Notes: generated by a model from the sequence alone, not told the origin. A DNA stretch of 64,000 nt from Bauldia sp. (GCA_020442065.1 JAGRKZ010000034.1:1-64000); one strand, 5' to 3'. Positions 33,679-44,399 are shown, counted from the first letter of the stretch. Numbers and translations are program-made.

Positions 33679-34860
33679 TTATTCCGACGGGATCAGGTCG
33701 ACGGCGCCGGCCATGTCCGGCGACTCGCGAATCTCCTTGAGGTGCTCGACGAACTTCTCTTGCGGGAAGTCGAGCTCCATGCCGAGGGCGGGATCGCAGG
33801 GGAAGTCGGGGTAGTAGTTGCAGATGTTGCCCTTGTCGACCATGACGTGGGTCATCAGGACCGTCGGCGGCAGGTCGATCCCGGAAAGCTCGGCCAGCGC
33901 CATCGGGACCAGGAAGTTGCCGTAGCGCTCGGGGAAGTAACCCACCGATGCGACGAAGGTCGGCTCGGCCATCATCGTCGCCAACTCGTCAGCGCCCATG
34001 CCGACGGCGATGAGATCGGCCTCGCGACCGGCCTGCTTGACCGCGCGAATCGTCCCGGTGGTCGCCTGGTCATTGATCGCCGTGGTCATGATCGGCACGC
34101 CCTCGGGGATGCGGCCGAGGACGTTGTTGGTCTGAGCGAAGCTCTCCTCGAGCGTGTTCTTGGTATCGATCGTGATGACGTGGTCCTCTGGGAAACCTTC
34201 GACGGCGGCGAGGAAGCCGGCGAGCTGTCCGCCGGTGCGCATCGCCGGGACCGCGCCGGACTGCGGCAAGTCGCCGAGAATGAAGTAGCCTTCCTTCACC
34301 TTGTCGGCGCCGAACTTCTTGATCGCGGCCTGGCCGAGGTAGACCCCGCCCATGTAGCCGGACTTCGGGTTGTTGGCTCCGAAGAAGGTCGACCCGGGCA
34401 TCGGGATGTCGATGGCCGTAACCTTGATGTCGGCATCATCCATCTTCTGCATGATGGTGGCGCCGAAATTGGCGTCGGTCTGGAATTCGATCACGTAGTC
34501 GACGTTGCGGTTGATGAAGCTCTCGGCGTTGGTCAGCGCCGTGGCGCCATCAAGATTGTTGTCGGCGATGACGAGTTCGATCCCGGCGGCCTCAGCGTTC
34601 TTGACGATTCCCTCCTCGACCTTCGAGCAGAAGCTGATTCCGCGGTCGAGATTGGCAAAGGCGATGACGTATTTGTCGCCATTCCGCGGCGGCGAAGCCT
34701 TCATGGCGTCCGTGACCATCGCGGCAAGGGCGTCCGCCGACGCCTGCTCGCCGGAATAGCCGGTCGGCGAAAAGCCGTGAAATTCTTCGGCCGGGGCGAC
34801 GGCCGTCAGCGCCGCGAGTGCGGCGCCGGACAACAGCAGACGGATTGCGGACAGGCGCAT
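33679..34860 (-). CDS. Sugar ABC transporter substrate-binding protein (ribose/RhaS type)
   Basis: 393 residues. The signal peptide is MRLSAIRLLLSGAALAALTA. The periplasmic-binding fold of type I follows (VIAFANLDRGISFCSKVEEG, then LVIADNNLDGATALTNAE). It is longer than RbsB (about 296) and closer to the 360-390-residue group that often serves sugar-acid operons. The mature part has cysteines at SFCSK, ICNYY and FPCDP. First gene of the six-gene operon. Confidence 0.9.
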   Translation of the reverse strand: MRLSAIRLLLSGAALAALTAVAPAEEFHGFSPTGYSGEQASADALAAMVTDAMKASPPRNGDKYVIAFANLDRGISFCSKVEEGIVKNAEAAGIELVIADNNLDGATALTNAESFINRNVDYVIEFQTDANFGATIMQKMDDADIKVTAIDIPMPGSTFFGANNPKSGYMGGVYLGQAAIKKFGADKVKEGYFILGDLPQSGAVPAMRTGGQLAGFLAAVEGFPEDHVITIDTKNTLEESFAQTNNVLGRIPEGVPIMTTAINDQATTGTIRAVKQAGREADLIAVGMGADELATMMAEPTFVASVGYFPERYGNFLVPMALAELSGIDLPPTVLMTHVMVDKGNICNYYPDFPCDPALGMELDFPQEKFVEHLKEIRESPDMAGAVDLIPSE

Positions 34861-34889
34861 GGACGTTCCTCCCTAGGATGCCGACCGTT

Positions 34890-34906
34890 AATTGGTCAGG
34901 CCAATT
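34890..34906. promoter_or_regulatory. GntR/FadR-type operator upstream of the sugar-acid operon
   Basis: AATTGG-TCAGG-CCAATT is an inverted repeat with perfect 6-base arms. It matches the TTGGTC-N-GACCAA type bound by many FadR-like regulators, with one change (GGCC for GACC). It sits 30 bp before the start of the binding-protein gene. The regulator encoded at 30248-30970 is the natural candidate. Confidence 0.7.
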
Positions 34907-35079
34907 TTTGATCTTCGCAACCTACTTGGTCTCACGCGACTTGCCAAGCGCTAGTCATTCATCGGCGGTTCAAGGATCAGGCGGTATGCCTTGATTGCGC
35001 CTGTTGGTGGCCGCAACCTTCATCAAACGGTCGCGGCGGGGCCCTAAAAATATCCATCAACCCAGATAGATGGGTGAAC

Positions 35080-35108
35080 TTGTTGGTTGGCTTGCCGTTT
35101 GCTAGCCT
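35080..35108 (+). promoter_or_regulatory. Possible promoter of the 35-43 kb operon
   Basis: TTGTTG (35080-35085), a 17-bp spacer and TAGCCT (35103-35108) fit a moderate sigma70 promoter 75 bp before the Tat-protein start. An imperfect inverted repeat (CCATC..GATGG) lies just upstream at about 35054-35073 and could bind a regulator. The remaining 34907-35053 stretch shows nothing else. Confidence 0.35.
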
Positions 35109-35182
35109 AACTTCGGGCGATTGAGCCAAGGCCCATCATCGGCGTCAGCATCGCAAAGTTCTGGTTCCCTAGGAGAACGTCC

Positions 35183-35605
35183 ATGGATTCGACTAAGCAA
35201 CTGAAAGTGGTCCGGACCGAGAAGGAGATGGCCCAGAGCCGACGCAGCTTCCTGCGCCTTGGCGCACTTGGCGCGGCCGCGGTCGTTGCCGCGGGGGTCC
35301 TGCCGACCGGACAGGCGCGCGCAGAGACGTCGACTCGCACTGCTGCGACCGTCCGCTCCGGCGGCACGATCGGTGAAGCGACGGGCGGCAAGATGACCCG
35401 CAGCGCTCGCAAGATGCGGAGCATGGGCGAGGTCGGCGCGAAGGCCGAGGGTGGCGGCAAGACCCGCAGCGCCCGGTCCATGCAGAAGCAGCGCTCGATG
35501 AAGTCGGAAAAAAGCGCGAGCAACAACCGCTCGATGTCGACCCGCAAGATGGGCGAGCGGTCTGCGCAGCGCTCGATGAAGGCGATGAAGACGCAGAAGT
35601 CCTGA
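35183..35605 (+). CDS. Tat-exported, very basic Ser/Arg/Met-rich small protein
   Basis: 140 residues from ATG 35183, with AGGAG upstream. A twin-arginine signal is clear: SRRSFLRLG at 19-27, a hydrophobic stretch and cleavage after ARA (47). The mature 90 residues are low in complexity and highly basic, with repeated RSAR, KMRSM, RSMK and STRKM units and almost no acidic or aromatic residues. It may bind a polyanion such as DNA, LPS or exopolysaccharide, or be a precursor. No homologue is recognised. It lies 56 bp before the AMP-ligase gene and is probably the first gene of that operon. Confidence 0.7.
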   Translation: MDSTKQLKVVRTEKEMAQSRRSFLRLGALGAAAVVAAGVLPTGQARAETSTRTAATVRSGGTIGEATGGKMTRSARKMRSMGEVGAKAEGGGKTRSARSMQKQRSMKSEKSASNNRSMSTRKMGERSAQRSMKAMKTQKS

Positions 35606-35661
35606 CGCCCCGCGCCGGCGGGACGTCACTTCGACTGTACAGGCTCTGACGCGGGTGGCCC

Positions 35662-37062
35662 GTGACCCCTTTGCTTGATGCCGCACTCGACTGCGCGGTG
35701 GCAGAGATGGATTTGCGGCCCACCCGCGGGGCTATGCCTGATCCGCTCGCGCTCCTTCGTGAACGCGTGACGTCGGCGATTGCCGGCGTTCCTTTCTACG
35801 CTGGCCTTTATGCGCCGTTCGGGCGACCCCCTGATGACGACGCGGAGTTTGTGGCCTGGTTCGCCCAGCTGCCGGTGATCAGCCGCGTCGATTTCGAGGA
35901 CGTCGTAGACGAGGACCGGGTGAACCGCGCCCATGCGTCTGCCTCGCTCATCCGCAAGCAGACCAGCGGCAGTACCGGCATCCCCTTCGTGCTGTTCATC
36001 GACGAGCGCGTCGCATCATTCCGCAGCTGGCGATTTCGCCGGCCGCATTTCGACGCCGGGGAAACGTCGCCGCAGTCGCTCGAGTTTCTCTTTCCGGAGC
36101 GGTTCCGTCGCGACCGCCAGGTACGAGTCGTGGCTGAAAAGGTGACGACAGAGGTCGGCCGGAAGGCCGTGACCCGCGCCGAAAAGTCCTATTCCACGCT
36201 GACCGATGCGCTCAAGGCGCCGGAGCAGATGTACAAGGATCTCAGCGCCAAGGCGCCGGCGACCCTCATCGGCTACGCGAGTTCGATCGTCCGCCTGTCG
36301 GAATGGATGGCGACGGCCGGTAAGGCCCTGCCATCGGTTCGGCACATCTGGACGACATCCGAGATGCTGACGCCCGAGGGGCGCTCGATCATCCGCGAGG
36401 CCTTCGGCTTCGAAGCCCACGAGGCCTATGCCAGCGTCGAATTCGGCTTCATGGGATGGCAACCAGAGGCTGGCGGGCCCTTTACCCTCGACACGGACCG
36501 ACTGGTCTTCGAGGGCGTTGGCGTCGCATCTCTCGACTGCTCCGACGCCGGCGAAGTCTCAAGAGTGGTGGTGTCCGACCTCCTCAACGATACGACCCCA
36601 CTCCTCCGTTACGACATCGGCGATTTCGCCACGATGGGCGCGCCGATGGCGAACGCGCCGTCGTTCTATGGCCGTATCGATGAGCTTCGGGGCAAGAGCA
36701 ACGATTCGATCTGCGATATGGCTGGCCGTCGCATCGAACCCTTTGCGCTCCTCGGCTGTCTCAAGGAAACGCTCGGCGCCGCGCAGTATCGGCTCATCTG
36801 CGTCGAACGCGGGCTGCTGGTTCTGCAGTACCGGCCCGCCCGCAAGACCGCGACTGTCCGGCTCGACGCGGTGATGACGGGCCTGCGCGCCATCGTCGGC
36901 GAGCCGATCCGAATCGTTGCCCAGGAAGTCCCTGCGATACGACGAGAGAACTCGGGTAAACTGCGACCGATCATCGACCTCAGCACGATCAAGGGTGCAG
37001 GTCGGGAGCGGCTCCTTCACGATCTGCACCTGGCCGGTCTCGAAAGCGTCGCTGCCTCGTAG
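35662..37062 (+). CDS. CapK/PaaK-like AMP-dependent ligase
   Basis: 466 residues from GTG 35662. The adenylate-forming signature TSGSTGIPF is at 101-109. The later IWTTSEMLTPEGRSI, HEAYASVEFGFMG and LLRYDIGDFA segments are those of phenylacetate-CoA ligase/coenzyme F390 synthetase-like proteins. The C-terminal GKLRPI lysine is present. In biosynthetic clusters such enzymes activate an acid for transfer to a carrier protein, CoA or an amine. The substrate is unknown. A 37-bp gap leads to the carrier-protein gene. Confidence 0.82.
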   Translation: MTPLLDAALDCAVAEMDLRPTRGAMPDPLALLRERVTSAIAGVPFYAGLYAPFGRPPDDDAEFVAWFAQLPVISRVDFEDVVDEDRVNRAHASASLIRKQTSGSTGIPFVLFIDERVASFRSWRFRRPHFDAGETSPQSLEFLFPERFRRDRQVRVVAEKVTTEVGRKAVTRAEKSYSTLTDALKAPEQMYKDLSAKAPATLIGYASSIVRLSEWMATAGKALPSVRHIWTTSEMLTPEGRSIIREAFGFEAHEAYASVEFGFMGWQPEAGGPFTLDTDRLVFEGVGVASLDCSDAGEVSRVVVSDLLNDTTPLLRYDIGDFATMGAPMANAPSFYGRIDELRGKSNDSICDMAGRRIEPFALLGCLKETLGAAQYRLICVERGLLVLQYRPARKTATVRLDAVMTGLRAIVGEPIRIVAQEVPAIRRENSGKLRPIIDLSTIKGAGRERLLHDLHLAGLESVAAS

Positions 37063-37099
37063 GGTTCCTCTCGTTACCGGCGCACCGGGAGTTCGTCCG

Positions 37100-37483
37100 T
37101 TGGATCATGACGCCAAGAAACTGAGGGGCGCGCGCCACCGCGGCCAGGCCGGCGAGCAGGCCCGCCCCGCCACCACCATGCGGCAGCGCACCGAGCCGGC
37201 CGATGTTGGCCCTGAGGATCCGGGGTCGGCAGCCCTTGCCGCGGTCATTGCCGAGGTACTGCCTCGCCACGATCCGAAGAATCCGCCGGCGGCGTCGGCT
37301 GAGCTGTACTCCGATCTCTTCATCGATTCGCGGCGGTTCCTGATGATCATCCGTGGTCTCGAGCGCACGCTCGGCGTCGAAATCGACGACGAGGACCTGC
37401 TCGGCGTCGACCTCATCACCTATGGCGATCTTCTGCGCTTCGTCGCGCAGGTAGTCGCGAAACAGGGCAGGACGAGCGAATGA
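37100..37483 (+). CDS. Acyl/peptidyl carrier protein
   Basis: 127 residues from TTG 37100, which has CGGGAG 9 bases upstream. ATG 37178 is the alternative and gives 101 residues. A basic, probably disordered N-terminus precedes a four-helix carrier domain (about 43-123). The phosphopantetheine site is DSRRF with S77, instead of the usual DSL. The following LMIIRGLERTLGVEIDDEDL matches helix II and loop of carrier proteins. The last four bases overlap the TrpB-like start (ATGA). The PPTase at the end of the operon would activate it. Confidence 0.72.
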   Translation: MDHDAKKLRGARHRGQAGEQARPATTMRQRTEPADVGPEDPGSAALAAVIAEVLPRHDPKNPPAASAELYSDLFIDSRRFLMIIRGLERTLGVEIDDEDLLGVDLITYGDLLRFVAQVVAKQGRTSE

Positions 37484-38877
37484 ACGAGATGCCGATGGCG
37501 GGCTCTCCAGGCGTTACCACCTGGTGCAACTTCCTTCACGACTTCCCGGACCACTATGCCGAGTCGGTCATCACTCCGGACCATTTCGCCGACGTTGCCG
37601 GCGTCAACGTCCTGCCGCAGCAGCCGCTGTCCCTGATGAAGCAGTCGAACGACACGAGCCGCGCCGACGTGGAGATTCCGGCGCCGGTGCGGGCCCTCTA
37701 CGCGACTTATCGGCCGACCCTTCTTCGCCGCGCCGAGAGGCTGGAGGAGCGGCTTGGGACGTCCGCCCGCATCTTTTTCAAGTACGAAGGCGCCAACGTC
37801 TCCGGCAGCCACAAGCTCAACAGCGCGATCGCTCAGGCCTACTACTACAAGAAGGCCGGCGTGAAGCACCTGATCACCGGCACCGGCGCCGGACAGTGGG
37901 GCACTGCCCTCTCCTATGCCTGCCGGCAGCTGGGCCTTCGCTGCACCGTCTTCATGGTCGGCATCAGCTACCGACAGAAGCCGCAGCGCCGGACGATCGT
38001 CGAGCTGTTCGGTGGTGAGATCCACGAAAGTCCGAGCCCGCTGACCAAGACGGGACGCGATGCGCTCAAACGCGATCCGGATCGCATCGGGTCGCTCGCG
38101 GTCGCGACCGGCGAGGCGATCGAACTGGCCCGGGAGCTTAAGGATTCGGCGCGTTTCGCAGTCGGCAGCGGCGAGACCTGCGTCCTCCTGCACCAGACCG
38201 TGATCGGCAACGAGGCGGTTCGCCAGATGGCCGAACTCGACGCCTTCCCCGACTACGTCGTCGCCTGCATGGGAGCGGGGAGCAATTTCGGCGGCGTTGG
38301 CATGCCGTTCCTCCGCGCCGCGCGCGAGACGGGACGCAAAGTGGAGCTCATTGCCGCCGAACCGATCGCCTGCCCCAAATTGACGCGCGGCGACTATCTT
38401 TTCGACATCAATGACTTCTCCGGCACCACGCCGGTCACACGCATGTATACGCTCGGAAGTCGCTATCTCGCCCCGCCGATCCACGCCGGCGGCCTCCGCT
38501 ACCACGGGACCTCCGCGTTCCTCAGCACGCTGTACGCTCACAAGGGCTTCTCGGCGCGGGCCATTTCGCAAACTGATGCGCTCGGCGCCGGCATCCTTTT
38601 TTCCGACTGCGAGGGCATCATTCCCGCGCCCGAGTCAGCGCATGCCATCGCCGCCGCAATCGAGGTGGCGCGCGAACACAAGACCGGCAAGGCGCCAACC
38701 ATCCTGATCAACATCAGCGGTCACGGCCTTTTCGACCTTGCCGGCTACGAAGAAGCCAAACGCGGTACGCTCGCGGGCGACGCGCCGGACGAGGCGCTGA
38801 TCGCAGCGAGCCTCGGTGCGGCGCGCGCCAAGAACGAAGATGTGGCGAAGGCCCTTGCAGCAGATGTCCGCGCCTGA
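37480..38877 (+). CDS. TrpB2-like PLP-dependent enzyme
   Basis: 465 residues. The PLP lysine is in SGSHKLNSA (K112), the phosphate loop is GAGSNFGG, and the C-terminal ISGHGLFDL fits. The long N-terminus and the GTGAGQWG motif place it with TrpB2 (tryptophan synthase beta-like) rather than TrpB1. TrpB2 proteins without TrpA often make or dehydrate L-serine/threonine-derived amino acids, or couple indole. In this operon it may supply an unusual amino acid to the adenylation enzyme. No trpA or other tryptophan gene is near. Confidence 0.85.
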   Translation: MNEMPMAGSPGVTTWCNFLHDFPDHYAESVITPDHFADVAGVNVLPQQPLSLMKQSNDTSRADVEIPAPVRALYATYRPTLLRRAERLEERLGTSARIFFKYEGANVSGSHKLNSAIAQAYYYKKAGVKHLITGTGAGQWGTALSYACRQLGLRCTVFMVGISYRQKPQRRTIVELFGGEIHESPSPLTKTGRDALKRDPDRIGSLAVATGEAIELARELKDSARFAVGSGETCVLLHQTVIGNEAVRQMAELDAFPDYVVACMGAGSNFGGVGMPFLRAARETGRKVELIAAEPIACPKLTRGDYLFDINDFSGTTPVTRMYTLGSRYLAPPIHAGGLRYHGTSAFLSTLYAHKGFSARAISQTDALGAGILFSDCEGIIPAPESAHAIAAAIEVAREHKTGKAPTILINISGHGLFDLAGYEEAKRGTLAGDAPDEALIAASLGAARAKNEDVAKALAADVRA

Positions 38878-39978
38878 TCCCGATGCAATCCTCTACGAGT
38901 CGCCTATTCACGAGCGCGGCCGACGCCTCGGCAGCGAGCTTGCGGCCACCTTCGCGCTAGCCGACCATCGCTTCTTCCGGGCTCTTGCCAGCTGGGAGCC
39001 GCTCCACCCCATCCTCAATGGTGCGATCGGAGATCCCGAGGCAACGATGGATGGGCTCGTTGGGCTCGGCGAAGGGTGCCCCGATGGCGGCATGCTGCTC
39101 TCCTTCGGCGCCCACGCATTCGCCGTTGCAGGCGCCGTGGCCCGTTTTGCCAGTGAGACGGTTCGGGACACCTTCCTTCCCCAGCTTGCGTCCGGCGGCA
39201 TGATCGGGGCGTTTGCCGCCACTGAGGCCGAGGCCGGTTCTGACGTGATGGCGATGAAGATGCGCTACGCCGAGACCCGTCGCGGCTATGTGCTGACCGG
39301 CGCCAAGACCTGGATATCGAACGCCACGCAGGCCGATCTCTTCGTCGTGTTCGCGACCAAGGACCCTCGCCTTCACTCTCGGGGCATCAGTGCGTTTCTA
39401 GTCGAGCGGTCAACCCCCGGGCTCGCAGTCGAGGCCATTCCCGTTCCGGGCCACTCCGGTTCTTCACTCGGGACTGTCACCTTCAGCGATGTCCATGTCG
39501 GACCGGAGAGCCTGCTCGGCCGCGTCAATGCTGGCGCCCAGGTTTTCCGGCATTCGATCATCCAAGAGCGGATTCTTCTGTCCGCATTCCTCACCGGCTC
39601 GGTCCGGCGCGCACTGATGCGGTCCATCGCGCATGCGAGCAACCGCCAGCAATTCGGGGCGCCGATCTCCGGAAATCAGTATGTCAGCGGCCGCATCGTC
39701 GACATCTACAGACGCTACGCGGCCACGCGCCTCCTCCTCCAGCACACCATCGGGCGCCTGCATCTTGGCATCGCGACCGAGGCTGATGCGAGCCTCGTCA
39801 AGCTCGAATGCTCCGAGGCAGCGGTCGCGAGTAACCTTGACGCCTTCCGGATCGATGGCGCGAAGGGTCTCGAGTCGGCCGGACGCGAGGGGCTGATCGA
39901 CGTCCTCTCCAGCATCACCTACTCCGGCACCTCGGACCTTCAGAAAGTGATCATCGCGGCGTCGCTCGGTCTGCAGTC

Positions 39979-39982
<4 letters not shown>
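38864..39982 (+). CDS. Acyl-CoA-dehydrogenase-like flavoprotein, probably acting on a carrier-bound substrate
   Basis: 372 residues from ATG 38864, overlapping the TrpB-like gene by 14 bp. FAD-binding motifs are AFAATEAEAGSD and LTGAKTWISNATQAD. The Glu of the usual YEGT motif is replaced (YSGTSDLQ), but an ER pair on helix G is present (IIQERILLS, E235), the catalytic base position in isovaleryl- and long-chain acyl-CoA dehydrogenases. Free-standing flavoproteins of this family oxidise prolyl-carrier proteins in PltE/PigA pathways. The adjacent adenylation enzyme and carrier protein support that kind of reaction here. Confidence 0.83.
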
Positions 39983-41543
<1,561 letters not shown>

Positions 41544-41547
<4 letters not shown>

Positions 41548-42347
41548 TTGCCGCCATGCAAGGAGACCTCGTCTCCAGTCTCGGTCACGACTTCGCCCAC
41601 GATTCGGCTGCGCTCGGAAGGCGGAAGCTGGTGCGGGTTCTCGCGCCGCCACAGGGTTGCGACGCGACCACGTCCTGCCTGATCCTGCTCCATCCTTTCG
41701 CCGGCAATCGCACCTCCTGGCTTCGCCATGCTCCTGACCTGCTGACGTCGATCTCGAGCGATACTCTGTTGGCGATGCCCGAATGCGGTCGGCGCTGGTT
41801 CATCGACGACCACGCCGGCACGCACTACGAATCGTACATCGTCGAAGACCTCCTTCCCGCACTTGCCAACGAATACGGGGTGTCCGGCCCCGTTGCGGTC
41901 GGCGGGTTCTCCGCCGGAGGCGCGGCCGCGTTCTTCCTGGCCCTCCGGCATCCGGACCTGTTCAACGCAGCGCTTGCCGTCGCCGGCGCCTTCACTGCGG
42001 GCAACCGCACGGGTGATCCCTATCGCGACGTCCGCACTGACGACATGATGATTCCCAGCGAAGAGGAACACGACAGGGTCTGGGGTCCGCCCGGTAGTAC
42101 GACGCGTGCGCTGTACGATCCGGGGACGCTCGTCGCTGCCCGGCTTCAAGGCTCTCAACCTCGGTTCCTGTTCGATGTCGGCGAGGACGACTTTCCTCGC
42201 ATGATCGCGGCGAGCGAGAGGATGGCGGGCCTGCTCAAAGACGCAGGGCTGCCGTTTGCCTACTCGCGTTCCCCCGGGGACCACACTTGGGGCTATGCGG
42301 TTCGCGCCATGGCACGATTGGTCACGTCATGGCGCAATGGGTCGTGA
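41544..42347 (+). CDS. Alpha/beta-hydrolase (esterase/thioesterase-like)
   Basis: 267 residues from GTG 41544, overlapping the A-enzyme stop (GTGA). ATG 41556 is an alternative. The oxyanion strand LILLHPFAGN, the nucleophile elbow GGFSAGG (S123) and the late DHTWGYAVR histidine form a serine-hydrolase triad of the esterase D/putative esterase type. In this operon it may release the product from the carrier protein or hydrolyse an ester of it. No signal peptide. Confidence 0.82.
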
Positions 42348-43033
42348 CCGCGCCGCCGACGGACGATCTCGACGGAACGAGGCTGTTCCCGGTCGTCCTG
42401 GATGCCAGCACGCCATTCGGGCGTTGCGTGGTGGTCGACCTCGCCCTGGCTAACGCCGCAGCACCGGAAGCGATATTGGCCTGCCTGTGCCGCGAGGAAC
42501 GGACGCTGGCTGAAGGCATGCGGGGTGCACGGGTGATCACCTTTGCCGGAGGAAGGGTGGCGGCACGACGGGCCAAGGAAAGAACCCCGGCTTTCGGCAC
42601 CCCGACGTTGATGGAACCAAACGGCGCACCGACAGCGGTGACCGGGGTCGCGGTCAGCATCAGTCACAGCCGGTACTACGCCACCGCACTAGCCGCCGTC
42701 GGTCCGGGATGGGACGTGGGAGTCGACATCGAGGCCCTCGATGACGAGGGTCCGGAAGACCTGCTTGCCGAACGCATCCTCTCCGATGCCGAGCGCGCAG
42801 CGGACCAAGCCTGCGATCCGATCCCGATCCTGTTACGACTGTCGCTCAAGGAAGCCGCCTACAAGGCCCTCTTTCCGCAGGTCGGCCACACTCCGCTTCG
42901 CTGCATTGGGGTCACGCGCCGACCGGGCAATGCGCTCGGCTATGCGGTCACGGTCGAGGGAAGCGAAGTCAGCGTCATCGCCAATGCGACGCAGTTCTGG
43001 GACCACGTCTTGAGCACCGCTGTTGCGAAGTGA
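42329..43033 (+). CDS. 4'-phosphopantetheinyl transferase, Sfp/EntD type
   Basis: 234 residues from ATG 42329, overlapping the esterase gene by 19 bp. The two signatures of the superfamily are present: VGVDIEAL (Mg-binding Asp/Glu) and LRLSLKEAAYKAL (the KEA-K motif). VSISHS is the CoA-binding strand. It would transfer phosphopantetheine to Ser77 of the operon's carrier protein. Its presence makes the operon self-sufficient for carrier activation. Confidence 0.9.
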   Translation: MAQWVVTAPPTDDLDGTRLFPVVLDASTPFGRCVVVDLALANAAAPEAILACLCREERTLAEGMRGARVITFAGGRVAARRAKERTPAFGTPTLMEPNGAPTAVTGVAVSISHSRYYATALAAVGPGWDVGVDIEALDDEGPEDLLAERILSDAERAADQACDPIPILLRLSLKEAAYKALFPQVGHTPLRCIGVTRRPGNALGYAVTVEGSEVSVIANATQFWDHVLSTAVAK

Positions 43034-43473
43034 TCGCGGCGCGCCAAGCTTCTGCTCCTCGGCACCGACGGCAGTCTCAACGAAAGGCAGTTCCATCGCG
43101 CATGTCGTCCTGTTCGCTGCCCGTGCGACCGCGCTCGGACTACCCGGAATGCCGGCCCGCCGTCAGGCAGAACGAGGCCGCTCATCACGTCACTGACACG
43201 GTCGGTGGATGGAACTGGGCATGTCTCCTGTGAGCGATTCGTGCTATCCTCCAAACGGGGCGAGCAACGGTTTCGGCGCGACGATTCGAGCACGCTCCCG
43301 GCACCGTTTCCTTGCATGCCTTCGGGAACGGGGGGCCGAAGAGATCCTGCAGTCGTCGACCGTGCTGTCCGTCCGGTCTCCAACGACCGGACCAATAGTA
43401 CGCCTCCCCTTGGCAACCTGCCGCCGAGGCCGCCCGCGACCTCGGCCGCAGCTTCGTATTAAGGCAAGCCCGC
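43034..43473. other. 440-bp gap with no supported gene
   Basis: Short frames occur on both strands but none has protein-like composition or a binding site. No repeat, tRNA or clear promoter was found. It may hold the untranslated leader and promoter of the RTX gene and the end of the biosynthetic operon. Confidence 0.5.
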
Positions 43474-44265
43474 ATGGCAAAATTCGTCGCGAAACAGCCA
43501 ACGAGTAATCTGTCCCTTCAAGGGATCGGAATTCTTGCAAATCCCGCGAATGTGAGCTTTTCGAACCGCGACAGCGACGGGTTCATCGCGCAGTCACAAA
43601 CCGTTCGGCTAGAGATCGGCGGAGAAGATTTCCGATATTTCGGCGGACGTCCCAAGGCTACAGGGACGATTACTGACATAAAATACTACGCATCAGGGAC
43701 GCTGTACTACAAGATAACAAAAATGCAGATAGACCTTCATGACATTGCCTCGACGAGCAATCTTGAGAAGGTCACGAATGATATTTTTTCGACGGATGAT
43801 ATTGTAAAGGGATCTTTTGGCAACGACACGCTGGCTGGCTTCAAGGGAAAAGACAGGATTGATGGCAAGGCAGGTGCCGATAATCTCCAGGGCGACGGCG
43901 GAAAGGACACGCTCATCGGCGGCGACGGCGCAGACATACTCAACGGCGGAAAGGGAAAGGACATCTACGTCTTCAAGTCGGCCAGCATCACTGGCGTCGA
44001 CACCATAACCAAGTTTCAAGACGGCGAGATACTCCAGTTCAAGAGCACCAAGTTCGACGGTCTGACCAAGGGCGCACTGTCGCCCGACCAGTTCGTCATT
44101 GGCACTGATGCCGCGGACGCGGACGACCGGTTCATCTACGACACCAATGCCGGTCGCCTCTATCACGACCCCGACGGGGTGGGCGGCGTGGCGAAGGCTT
44201 TGGTGGCGATCATGCAGCCAAAGCTCGACGATGTTCTCGGTGCCGACAGCATCTTCGTGATCTGA
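43474..44265 (+). CDS. RTX calcium-binding protein, type I secretion substrate-like
   Basis: 263 residues with AAGGCAAG before ATG 43474. An N-terminal domain of unknown function (1-110) is followed by nonapeptide repeats of the GGxGxDxLx type (GNDTLAG, GADNLQGDGGKDTLIGGD, GADILNGGKGKDIYVF; about 115-166). A C-terminal domain ends ADSIFVI, resembling the uncleaved secretion signal of RTX proteins. No catalytic motif is seen. Its first half uses AT-rich codons (AAA, ATA, AAT) unlike the surrounding genes, which suggests recent acquisition. No type I secretion genes are in the window. Confidence 0.85.
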   Translation: MAKFVAKQPTSNLSLQGIGILANPANVSFSNRDSDGFIAQSQTVRLEIGGEDFRYFGGRPKATGTITDIKYYASGTLYYKITKMQIDLHDIASTSNLEKVTNDIFSTDDIVKGSFGNDTLAGFKGKDRIDGKAGADNLQGDGGKDTLIGGDGADILNGGKGKDIYVFKSASITGVDTITKFQDGEILQFKSTKFDGLTKGALSPDQFVIGTDAADADDRFIYDTNAGRLYHDPDGVGGVAKALVAIMQPKLDDVLGADSIFVI

Positions 44266-44381
44266 CGATTTCGCTCCTGGCTCCCCGGGGACCTCGTAGT
44301 CACGCGCTCTTTGGCCAAAAGCCCGCCGCAGAGGCAAAAAACCAAGTGCCGTGCCGCACATCGCCTTGAAAGACGAGAAAT

Positions 44382-44399
44382 TCAGTATACTGTATTCCG
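44382..44399. promoter_or_regulatory. GTATAC operator of the diiron-oxygenase operon (site a)
   Basis: TCAGTATACTGTATTCCG contains the perfect palindrome CAGTATACTG. It lies in the spacer between a possible -35 TTGAAA (44366-44371) and -10 TGTATT (44391-44396), about 60 bp before the first gene. The identical 18 bases occur inverted at 51963-51980. A repressor bound here would block RNA polymerase. Confidence 0.6.

Noticed and set aside
33055-34911. 618-codon open frame on the plus strand
   Set aside because: Antisense to the ABC ATPase and binding-protein genes; also covers the intercistronic hairpin.
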